Assembly (NCBI RefSeq): GCF_003012705.1
Contig: NZ_PXYL01000011.1
Coordinates: 1-64,000, forward strand
Direction: 5' to 3'
Length of the DNA: 64,000 bases
From: Pseudaminobacter soli (ex Li et al. 2025)
GTDB lineage: Bacteria; Pseudomonadota; Alphaproteobacteria; Rhizobiales; Rhizobiaceae
Positions 55,765 to 62,668 of the stretch are shown piece by piece; the first letter of the stretch is position 1, and every line of letters begins with the position of its first letter. The notes under the pieces were generated by a model. The model made no database searches. It was not told the DNA's origin and saw only the letters and a list, made by a program, of their open reading frames with translations. Position numbers and translations under genes: made by a program.

Positions 55765-55785
55765 CGGGCGGCTAGAAGCCGCCCG
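55765..55785 (+). terminator. Terminator of ilvE
   Basis: Nine-base arms CGGGCGGCT and AGCCGCCCG flank AGA, starting 35 bases after the ilvE stop. TTTCTATTT follows. This fits a rho-independent terminator. Confidence 0.78.
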
Positions 55786-55883
55786 TTTCTATTTGAAACT
55801 CAACTATTTGACTTTCATGAAATTAGGCGTCTCATGCTGATATCGGCTCTCGCGAGTCGTCTTACTGTTGGAGGGATAGTAAT

Positions 55884-56171
55884 ATGGAAACGCTTCTCCC
55901 TATCATCATTCAACTTGTAACCGGCGCCATTGGTGGTCTCGGCGTCGGAGCCGCGCTCAAGCAGGCGGCGATGAGTGCGGCTGTCAAGATTATCTCGGGT
56001 GCGATCGGCGGCGTGGCCGGCGGTCAGATACTCACCCGCCTTCTCAGTGATCCGAATGTCGCAAGCGCCATGTCGGGTGCTCTCGGCGACGGCATCGGCG
56101 GCCTTGTCGGCGGTGGTGTGCTGACGGCAATCGTCGGCGCGGTCATGGGTACGATGAAAAAAAGCGCATGA
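55884..56171 (+). CDS. Glycine-rich small membrane protein
   Basis: This 95-residue hydrophobic protein is full of small residues (GAIGGLGVGAALKQ, GGVAGGQIL, GDGIGGLVGGGVLTAIVGAV). It probably forms two or three helices with glycine-zipper faces. GGAGGGATAGT precedes the ATG. It lies in its own transcription unit between two terminators. I recall similar short ORFs in rhizobia, without function. It might be a holin-, toxin- or bacteriocin-like peptide, but this is not shown. Confidence 0.68.
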   Translation: METLLPIIIQLVTGAIGGLGVGAALKQAAMSAAVKIISGAIGGVAGGQILTRLLSDPNVASAMSGALGDGIGGLVGGGVLTAIVGAVMGTMKKSA

Positions 56172-56203
56172 GCAACTGAGCTGCTTCAATGTGGATTTCG
56201 ACA

Positions 56204-56229
56204 ATGGGCGGCTTCGGCCGCCCATTTTC
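56204..56229 (+). terminator. Terminator after the glycine-rich protein
   Basis: Arms ATGGGCGGC (56204-56212) and GCCGCCCAT (56217-56225) enclose a TTCG tetraloop. A TTTT run follows. It lies 32 bases after the stop codon. Confidence 0.82.
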
Positions 56230-56313
56230 GTTGGCCACAGCGTTTACCGCACCTCGCATGGACCTTGCGGGCAATCGTGCCTAAATGTGCCCAGAACAAC
56301 CGAAAGGAACATC

Positions 56314-56958
56314 ATGGGCCAGCTCAATGCAGGGATCGTGCCGGTCACGCCCTTCCAGCAGAATTGCACGATCCTGTTCGACGCCGACGACAAGATCGGC
56401 GTGGTGGTCGATCCGGGCGGCGATGTCGAGCACATCCTTGCCGCCATCGAGGCCAATGGCATCAAGGTCACCGCCATCTGGCTGACGCACGGCCATCTCG
56501 ATCATGCCGGCGGCGCCATGCAACTGAAGGAAGCGCTGGGCGTCGACATTATCGGCCCCCATGAGGACGACCGCGTGCTGCTCGACAACATCGAGAACTC
56601 GGCGCAGCGTTTCGGCCTGCCGGCAGGGACGCTGCGCAACTGCGTGCCCGACCGCTTCCTGACCGAGGGCGAGGTGGTGTCCTTCGGCGACCACAAGTTC
56701 GAGGTGCTGCACTGCCCGGGCCACGCGCCGGGCCATGTCGTCTACTACAATCGCGATGCCAAATTCGCTCATGTCGGCGATGTGCTGTTCCAGGGCTCGA
56801 TCGGCCGCACCGACCTGCCGGGCGGCGACCACGCGGCGCTGATCCGCTCGATCAAGGAAAAGCTCCTGCCGCTGGGCGACGACATCGGCTTCATCTGCGG
56901 CCACGGGCCGGGCGGCCGTTTCGGCGACGAACGCCGCAGCAATCCGTTTTTGGTGTAG
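56314..56958 (+). CDS. Metallo-beta-lactamase-fold hydrolase (glyoxalase II-like, YcbL type)
   Basis: This 214-residue enzyme has the metal motif THGHLDHAGG, further ligands in CPGHAPGH and HVGDVLF, and CGHGPGG near the end. This set matches YcbL/GloB-like small thioesterases. The ATG at 56314 is preceded by GAAAGGAA. It is convergent with pqqE, seven bases away. A role in thioester or glyoxal detoxification is plausible but unproven. Confidence 0.9.
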   Translation: MGQLNAGIVPVTPFQQNCTILFDADDKIGVVVDPGGDVEHILAAIEANGIKVTAIWLTHGHLDHAGGAMQLKEALGVDIIGPHEDDRVLLDNIENSAQRFGLPAGTLRNCVPDRFLTEGEVVSFGDHKFEVLHCPGHAPGHVVYYNRDAKFAHVGDVLFQGSIGRTDLPGGDHAALIRSIKEKLLPLGDDIGFICGHGPGGRFGDERRSNPFLV

Positions 56959-56965
56959 GCCGGAC

Positions 56966-58087
56966 TTACACCGGCTCCCGCACCTGCGCGATGCGGCGAT
57001 AGATGAACTCGGTGCCCTTGTCCGTCTTCGCGGCGGCCTGGGCGTCTGCCACCAGCATGCCCATGCGTGCATGGATGGGTGACTTGATGCAGGCCGGGTC
57101 GGTGGCGGCGGCATCGCCGGCGATCGCCATGGCCTGGCAACGGCAACCGCCCCAGTCGATCTCGCGCCTGTCGCAGCTGCGGCAGGGTTCCTGCATCCAG
57201 TCGGTGCCGCGGAAGGCATTGAAGCCGGGCGAGTCGGTCCAGATCTCGCGCAGTGTGCGCTCGCCGAAACGCTCGAAGGTGAGCGTGCGGATGGTCTGCG
57301 CGGCGTGGCAGGGCAGGACCGTGCCGTCGGGCGCGACCATGAAGGCGTCGCGCGCCCAGCCGCCCATGCAGGGTTTCGGGTAGGTCGCGAAATAGTCGGG
57401 CGTGACGAAATCGATGTTCATGATGCCGCGCAGCCGCTCCTGCGCCGCCGCCACGATCTCCATCTGCTTTTCGACGGCCTCGCGGCTCGGCATCAGCGCG
57501 TCGCGATTGACCAGCGCCCAGCCGGAATATTGCACATTGGCGATCTCGAGCCGCTCTGCGCCGAGCGAGAGCGCAAGCTCGATGAACTCCGGCACTTCCT
57601 CGATATTGTGGCGATGGATAGGCGCGTTGATGGTCAGCGGCAGGCCGGCGGCGCGCACGCGCCGGGCCGTGTCCAGTTTCTGCTCATAAGCCGAGTGCAT
57701 ATGGCTGATGAGCGCGGTGGTGGCGGGGCGGGCGCCCTGGATGCTGAGCTGCACATGGTCGAGTCCCGCTTCGGCCAGCGCGCGGATGCGGTCTTCGGTG
57801 ATATTGACGCCGGCGGTGATGAGATTGGAGTAGACGCCGCGCATGGCGAGGCCGTCGACCAGCTCTTCCAGGTCGCGGCGCACGGTCGGCTCGCCGCCCG
57901 AAAGATGCACCTGCAGCACGCCGAGATCGGCCGCCTGACGGAACAGCTGCGCCCAGGTCTGCGTGTCCAGCTCGCGGTTTCCCTTCAGAAGCTCTACCGG
58001 ATTTGAACAATAGGGGCACTGCAGCGGGCAGCGATGCGTCAGCTCGGCCAGCATGCCGATTGGCGGGAAGAGGGTGGCTTCGCTCAT
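56966..58087 (-). CDS. pqqE: PqqA peptide cyclase (radical SAM)
   Basis: This 373-residue enzyme makes the carbon-carbon bond between the Glu and Tyr of PqqA. The radical SAM motif CPLQCPYC (Cx3Cx2C) is at about residues 20-27, and a SPASM-like cluster region in the C-terminal part has QEPCRSCDRREIDWGGCRCQ. The ATG at 58087 overlaps the pqqD stop. It is the last gene of the pqq operon. Confidence 0.96.
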   Translation of the reverse strand: MSEATLFPPIGMLAELTHRCPLQCPYCSNPVELLKGNRELDTQTWAQLFRQAADLGVLQVHLSGGEPTVRRDLEELVDGLAMRGVYSNLITAGVNITEDRIRALAEAGLDHVQLSIQGARPATTALISHMHSAYEQKLDTARRVRAAGLPLTINAPIHRHNIEEVPEFIELALSLGAERLEIANVQYSGWALVNRDALMPSREAVEKQMEIVAAAQERLRGIMNIDFVTPDYFATYPKPCMGGWARDAFMVAPDGTVLPCHAAQTIRTLTFERFGERTLREIWTDSPGFNAFRGTDWMQEPCRSCDRREIDWGGCRCQAMAIAGDAAATDPACIKSPIHARMGMLVADAQAAAKTDKGTEFIYRRIAQVREPV

Positions 58088-58380
58088 GTTTTCACCAGCA
58101 GCTTGTCGGTCCACTCCTGGAGGAAGGCGGTGACGTCGGCGGCGACGTCTTCCTCGGCGGCATCATATTCCAGCGCCAGCGCCGATATGATGCCGGCAAC
58201 CGTGGTCTGCCCGTCGCAATGGCGCAGGATGTCGAGGCTGACTTCGTTCGGCCAGAACACCTTTTCGGGCGAGAGCACCGCCCAGGCCTGTCGTACCGGA
58301 TCGTACTGGATGCGGACATGGCCTGGCAGCGACGGGGTTGCGTCGGGCGATATGATACTCCTTTCGCGCAGCGCGATCAT
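58084..58380 (-). CDS. pqqD: PqqA-binding chaperone PqqD
   Basis: This 98-residue peptide chaperone presents PqqA to PqqE. The conserved core VFWPNEVSLDILRHCDGQTT matches the family. The ATG at 58380 overlaps the pqqC stop by one base, and its stop overlaps pqqE by four. Longer in-frame forms are arginine-rich shadows of pqqC. Confidence 0.93.
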   Translation of the reverse strand: MIALRERSIISPDATPSLPGHVRIQYDPVRQAWAVLSPEKVFWPNEVSLDILRHCDGQTTVAGIISALALEYDAAEEDVAADVTAFLQEWTDKLLVKT

Positions 58381-59135
58381 CACCTTGCCTCCGGCTGGAA
58401 GGCGCCCGGCGGTATGTGGCCGGGCTCGCCATAGGCGTGCATCAGCGCATCGAGCATGGCCCACAGCACGTCGCATTTGAAGACCAGCGCATCGATGGCG
58501 GCCTGCTGGCGCTCGGGCGTGTCGGCGTGGCTCAGCACATAGGCCAGCGCGAAATTGGAGTCGCGCGAAGCCTGCTCCGGGCGCTTCTCGAAATAGGCCA
58601 GCGTGTCCCTGGTCACGTAGTCGTATTTGGCGAGGATCGCCGGTACACGCTCGCCGATGATGACCGGCGAAAAGAGCTCGGTCAGGGAGGAGGCGACGGC
58701 CTCGAGCAGAGAACGGCTGGCGCAGAAGGACAGATAGGCGCCGACGGCAAAGCGCGTGGCCGGAAGCGCGAAGCGCTCGCCCTTGACCATTTCGGCGTGG
58801 AGGCCGAGCCCGGTGGCGAGCTTAAGCCATTTGGCGATGCCGCCGTTCCAGCCGTCGTCGCCATCATGATCCTCGACACGCTTGCGCCACTCGGCGCGGA
58901 AGGCGGGGTCTTCAGCGCGGGCGATGATGGTGGCATCCTTGCGCGGGATCACGGCTTGATAGCAGTAGCGGTTGAGCGCCCAGGCCTGCATCTGCCCCTT
59001 GGTCAAGGCGCCGGCCGTCATCTGGTGATGGAAGGGGTGGCGGTTGTGGTAGCGCTCGGCGCCGACCTGGCGCAACACTTCTTCGAGCTGTGCTGACGTC
59101 AGGCCCCCCTTGGCCGCCTCGTGAAAGTCGGTCAC
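58380..59135 (-). CDS. pqqC: Pyrroloquinoline-quinone synthase
   Basis: This 251-residue cofactor-free oxidase performs the last ring closure and oxidation to PQQ. The sequence has RYHNRHPFHHQMTAGALTKG and NRYCYQAVIPRKDATIIARA, both typical. The length matches. It overlaps pqqB by four bases. Confidence 0.96.
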   Translation of the reverse strand: MTDFHEAAKGGLTSAQLEEVLRQVGAERYHNRHPFHHQMTAGALTKGQMQAWALNRYCYQAVIPRKDATIIARAEDPAFRAEWRKRVEDHDGDDGWNGGIAKWLKLATGLGLHAEMVKGERFALPATRFAVGAYLSFCASRSLLEAVASSLTELFSPVIIGERVPAILAKYDYVTRDTLAYFEKRPEQASRDSNFALAYVLSHADTPERQQAAIDALVFKCDVLWAMLDALMHAYGEPGHIPPGAFQPEAR

Positions 59136-60070
59136 AGCTCGATCTCCATCCCGTCATGGCCGATCTCCCAACCTGCGGCGCGGACCGTCTCGTGTTCTGC
59201 CGAGCTTTCGTCGAGCACCGGGTTGGTGTTGTTGATATGCACAAAGATGCGGCGGCCAATCGGCACGTCGGCGAGTTGACTGATCGAACCGTCGCGCCCC
59301 GACATGGCAAGGTGGCCCATGCGCTGACCGGTCTTGGGGCCGACGCGGGCAAGCACCATCTCGTTGTCCGTGTAGAGCGTGCCGTCGAAGAACAGGCAGT
59401 CGGCGCCAGCCAGGCGCTCGCGCAGGCCGGGATCAATGCGCGCGCATCCGGGAATGTAGAAGGCAACCCCGCTGTCGTCGTCCCCGGCGATGCGCACGGC
59501 GATCGTGTCGCCGCTGTCGGAGCTGAAGTTCTCGTCGGGCCGCGTCGCGTTCTCAAGATAGAGCGCGACCTTACCCGGAACCGAAAACGGCAGGATGCGA
59601 ATGCCGATCTGGCGGTCTTCGGCGTCAGTCAGCTCGATCTCCTCGCCTTCCGTAAGCTGCCGCCGCGGCACAATGGCGGGGTCGAGCACGTTGAAGATGG
59701 AATTTGCCTGCAAGGTGGAGAGCACGCGCTCGGTGGCATAGATCGCGAAGGGCTGGCGCTCGCGCAGGCTGAGCAGGCCCGCAATATGATCGACATCGGC
59801 ATTGGTCAGTACCACGGCGCGGATCGGGGTGTTGCGCGGGCCATCTTCGGGCTGCGGCTGCAGTTCGGGCGTGTTGGCAATCTGCTGGCGGATGTCGGGG
59901 GATGCATTGAAGAGCACCCAGCCTTGGCCATCGGCCGACACTGCAAGGCTGGACTGCGTGCGCGGCCAGACGCCTATGGTCCCCGCGCGCGCTGCACGGC
60001 TCAGGTAGTAATTGCAGTTCCACTGCGGGAAACCGCCGCCCGCCGCCGACCCGACGATTTTCACGCGCAT
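59132..60070 (-). CDS. pqqB: PQQ biosynthesis hydroxylase PqqB
   Basis: This 312-residue metallo-beta-lactamase-fold protein hydroxylates the tyrosine part of the PqqA-derived intermediate. The start MRVKIVGSAAGGGFPQWNCN and the site TNADVDHIAGLLSLRE are typical. The ATG at 60070 is preferred because the usual family N-terminus begins there. It is 134 bases downstream of pqqA, with a hairpin between. Confidence 0.95.
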   Translation of the reverse strand: MRVKIVGSAAGGGFPQWNCNYYLSRAARAGTIGVWPRTQSSLAVSADGQGWVLFNASPDIRQQIANTPELQPQPEDGPRNTPIRAVVLTNADVDHIAGLLSLRERQPFAIYATERVLSTLQANSIFNVLDPAIVPRRQLTEGEEIELTDAEDRQIGIRILPFSVPGKVALYLENATRPDENFSSDSGDTIAVRIAGDDDSGVAFYIPGCARIDPGLRERLAGADCLFFDGTLYTDNEMVLARVGPKTGQRMGHLAMSGRDGSISQLADVPIGRRIFVHINNTNPVLDESSAEHETVRAAGWEIGHDGMEIEL

Positions 60071-60164
60071 CGCAAAATCCGTTGCAAGGGTTTTCGAGCC
60101 CACAACCTCCGTGTGCTGCGGAAGCAGCCCAAAATCGATCGAAATGGCGCGGCAAGCGCTTCGG

Positions 60165-60194
60165 GCGCGTGCTCACTGGCTGACAAGCACGCGC
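60165..60194 (-). promoter_or_regulatory. Perfect hairpin between pqqA and pqqB
   Basis: Nine-base arms GCGCGTGCT (60165-60173) and AGCACGCGC (60186-60194) enclose a 12-base loop. It starts 10 bases after the pqqA stop codon on the minus strand. It likely halts or stabilises the pqqA transcript so that the peptide precursor is made in excess over the enzymes. Confidence 0.65.
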
Positions 60195-60204
60195 CTCCCG
60201 CGGC

Positions 60205-60300
60205 TTACTTCTTGGGAGTGATCTCAGCCGGCAGATACCGCGATATCTCCATGCCCGCGGCGACCTGGCACATGCTTGGCTTGGTCCAGTTCTTCTTCAT
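60205..60300 (-). CDS. pqqA: PQQ precursor peptide PqqA
   Basis: This 31-residue peptide is the substrate from which PQQ is cut. The crosslinked residues are Glu18 and Tyr22 in the conserved GMEISRYLPAE. The N-terminus MKKNWTKPSMCQVAAG follows a GGAGAAGATC ribosome site, so the ATG at 60300 is secure. The hairpin at 60165-60194 follows it. The long ORF around it is an in-frame extension. Confidence 0.95.
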   Translation of the reverse strand: MKKNWTKPSMCQVAAGMEISRYLPAEITPKK

Positions 60301-60480
60301 GATCTTCTCCTCTTGGCCGGCCTCCGGGGAAAGCCGGGTCTCACCTGTCAGCCATTGCGGTGGCACCGTTTGCAATGGCTCGTCCATCGCCAAATGGACA
60401 AATGAAAGGGACCGTCATGAAACAACAATTAAAACAAAGGCTTGGTCGCCTATGAAAAGCCGACCCTTCGAAAACCCGTG

Positions 60481-61038
60481 TCATGGAGCGAATAGCGGTC
60501 GCTTTTCCTCGAGCGGTAGGCCAGCCTTCTCCCAGCCGTCTGCGCCGAGAGGATACCAGAGGACCGATGTGTAGCCCCACCCGAGGGCGCGCCTGGCCGC
60601 GTTCCACGACATCCAGCAATCGGTCATGCAGTAAAAAAGTATGGTGCGCGACCGGTCATTGCCAGTGTATTTGATCAAAGAATCTTGAAAAAAATCCTCC
60701 TGTTTCTGGTTGAGCTCTCCGTAGCCGACATTGGCGAGCCAGATGCTGCCGGGGATGTCCTTCCTAATCTTGTCGCGCCAGATAGTGCCGGCGGGAAGGT
60801 TAGGGGGCTTGGGCGTGCCCGGCATGACATCGAGGAACACCGCCTTCTTGTCGCGCCACAGCGCCTCGGCCTCATCCGTCGTCACCACGCGCGCACCCTG
60901 CAACGTGTCCGGTGTCGGCGCGCGATAGTCGTCCATGCGATAGCCGGAGGGCTCCGGCGCGCCGCCGGCGAAGGCTGTGACCTCAGTCGAACCGAGAATG
61001 CCCGCGACGAGCAGCACCATCATCTCCTTTCGCTTCAT
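60481..61038 (-). CDS. PQQ-dependent catabolism-associated rhodanese-like protein (CxxCW family)
   Basis: This 185-residue exported protein has a signal peptide (MMVLLVAGILGSTEVTAFAG) and a rhodanese-like domain. The motif reads FYCMTDCWMSWNAARRALG, in which I count three residues between the Cys pair. The ATG at 61038 follows GGAGAGACG. Its family is found only near PQQ-dependent dehydrogenases, and the function is unknown. Confidence 0.9.
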   Translation of the reverse strand: MKRKEMMVLLVAGILGSTEVTAFAGGAPEPSGYRMDDYRAPTPDTLQGARVVTTDEAEALWRDKKAVFLDVMPGTPKPPNLPAGTIWRDKIRKDIPGSIWLANVGYGELNQKQEDFFQDSLIKYTGNDRSRTILFYCMTDCWMSWNAARRALGWGYTSVLWYPLGADGWEKAGLPLEEKRPLFAP

Positions 61039-61103
61039 CGTCTCTCCGGCATGTTGTTCCAAACCCGACCGGCTGCCTGCCGGCCGTCTTCCAACTCCTG
61101 TTG

Positions 61104-61967
61104 CTATTGCGTGATCAGATTGTCCTGCTCGTCGAGCAGGGGCACGTTGTATTCCAGCAGCAGCTTGTTGATGTCGCCCTGGTTTTCCTGGATGAACTTA
61201 TTCAGTGTGCGCTTCCACTCCTGGTCGGAGGGGCGAACGCCCATGGTGATGCGATAGGTCATGCGTGAGCCGGTCTTCTCCTTGACCAGCGGCACCACGG
61301 CGAGATCGGCATTGGCCTTGTGGGCGTAGTAGCCGGCCATCGGCCCCCAGATGATCGCAACGTCAATGGCGCCGTCGAGCAGGTCCTTGACCATCACCTC
61401 GCCCATGGAGGGGGAGATGCGGGAGTCGATCATCAGCGGATAGGCTTTGGCGGTCTTCAGCAGCTTGGCCTCGGCCATGTTGGCGGCCGGCGGCGTGCCG
61501 CCGACGACGCCGATCTTCTTGCCGACCAGCTTCGGATCCTCGATCGTCTCGACACCGTCGAGGCCGCCGCCCTTCTTATAGACCAGCGCGTAGGTCGATC
61601 GGTAATAGGGGTTGGTGTTCTGCACCAGGTCGTCACCCTGGGCGAAACCCATGATGACGTCGCAGCGATTGGCGCCGAGCGTGTTGCGTACGAAGCCGGT
61701 GACCATCGGATACCAGGTGTAACGCACCGATTTGCGCCCGAGCTTGGTAGCCACCATCTCGGCCAGCTTGTTCTCGAAACCCTCGCCGGTCTGGTTGCTG
61801 AACGGGAGGTTCGAGGGATCGGCGCAGACGCGCAGCACGTCGGGATCGACCAACTCGCCGGCCGCGCCTAGCCCGGCACCTTGGGACAGCGCCGAAGCGG
61901 GCAGGGCGACGGTCAGCGCAAGGGTCGCCAGGACGTTGAGGAGCTTTCCATGTATGTGGTTCGTCAT
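61104..61967 (-). CDS. xoxJ: Periplasmic binding protein XoxJ/MxaJ
   Basis: This 287-residue protein has a signal peptide to about residue 29 and the extracellular solute-binding fold: ADPSNLPFSNQTGEGFENKL, MGFAQGDDLVQNTNPYYRST. The family accompanies PQQ-linked dehydrogenases and is thought to help activate apo-XoxF/MxaF. The ATG at 61967 overlaps the xoxG stop by one base. Confidence 0.92.
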   Translation of the reverse strand: MTNHIHGKLLNVLATLALTVALPASALSQGAGLGAAGELVDPDVLRVCADPSNLPFSNQTGEGFENKLAEMVATKLGRKSVRYTWYPMVTGFVRNTLGANRCDVIMGFAQGDDLVQNTNPYYRSTYALVYKKGGGLDGVETIEDPKLVGKKIGVVGGTPPAANMAEAKLLKTAKAYPLMIDSRISPSMGEVMVKDLLDGAIDVAIIWGPMAGYYAHKANADLAVVPLVKEKTGSRMTYRITMGVRPSDQEWKRTLNKFIQENQGDINKLLLEYNVPLLDEQDNLITQ

Positions 61968-62488
61968 CACGTCCCACCCATGCACTGGTTTTCGTAATCC
62001 TTGGCCGCCTGGGACTTCTGCTCGTGCTTCTCAGGACGGCCACGCGGCAGGTCGCCGACGGCCCGGGCGCGCAGATAGACGTAAATGTCATCCATGTAGC
62101 AGTAGACGTTCTTGTTATCGCCGAACGCGGGCATGACCTTCTCATTGCCGGCGCTCAGGTTCTTGCGGCCCTCGGCGACGATCGACAGGAAGGTCGGATA
62201 ATCCATGGTCTTCAGGGAATCGGCCAGGGCGGGCGCATAGGTCGAGCCAACGCCGTCAGGCCCGTGGCAAACATAGCAATCGGAGTTGAAGCGGCGAAAG
62301 CCGCTGAACGTGTACCAGTCGACGGTTCCGTCGGGCTGGATCTTGAAGGTGGGGTTTCCGTCTGCGTCGAGATACTTGCCGTCTTGCTGGGAAACGGCCT
62401 TGGCCTTTTCCGCGTCGTCGGCCAGCGCGGCGCTCGCCACCGGCAGGAAGGAGATAGCCATGGCCGAGAGTATAATGCGAACAAACAT
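61967..62488 (-). CDS. xoxG: Cytochrome c electron acceptor of XoxF
   Basis: This 173-residue periplasmic cytochrome has a signal peptide (to about residue 24), one haem motif CYVCH at residues 71-75, and a likely Met ligand in KVMPAFGDN. Four cysteines in total fit the four-Cys methanol-metabolism cytochrome family. It takes electrons from XoxF. The xoxF gene precedes it across a hairpin, and xoxJ is coupled behind. Confidence 0.93.
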   Translation of the reverse strand: MFVRIILSAMAISFLPVASAALADDAEKAKAVSQQDGKYLDADGNPTFKIQPDGTVDWYTFSGFRRFNSDCYVCHGPDGVGSTYAPALADSLKTMDYPTFLSIVAEGRKNLSAGNEKVMPAFGDNKNVYCYMDDIYVYLRARAVGDLPRGRPEKHEQKSQAAKDYENQCMGGT

Positions 62489-62578
62489 TCAGGACCTCAT
62501 GTCTTGACGCGCCGCAACCAAAACGGCCTCGAGACGGAACGATTGCGACTTGGCTTGGGGTTTGAACTGCAACAACGA

Positions 62579-62613
62579 GGGCCCGGAGCGGATCGACGAT
62601 GCGTTCCGGGCCC
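62579..62613 (-). promoter_or_regulatory. Hairpin between xoxF and xoxG
   Basis: Nine-base arms GGGCCCGGA (62579-62587) and TCCGGGCCC (62605-62613) around a 17-base loop lie about 55 bases after the xoxF stop. No T-run follows, so a partial terminator or a message stabiliser is likely. Confidence 0.65.
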
Positions 62614-62668
62614 CCGCTCTTTCATCTTGCGTCCCGAAGGACGACATTGACTGCGTCTTCCAAGCCGA

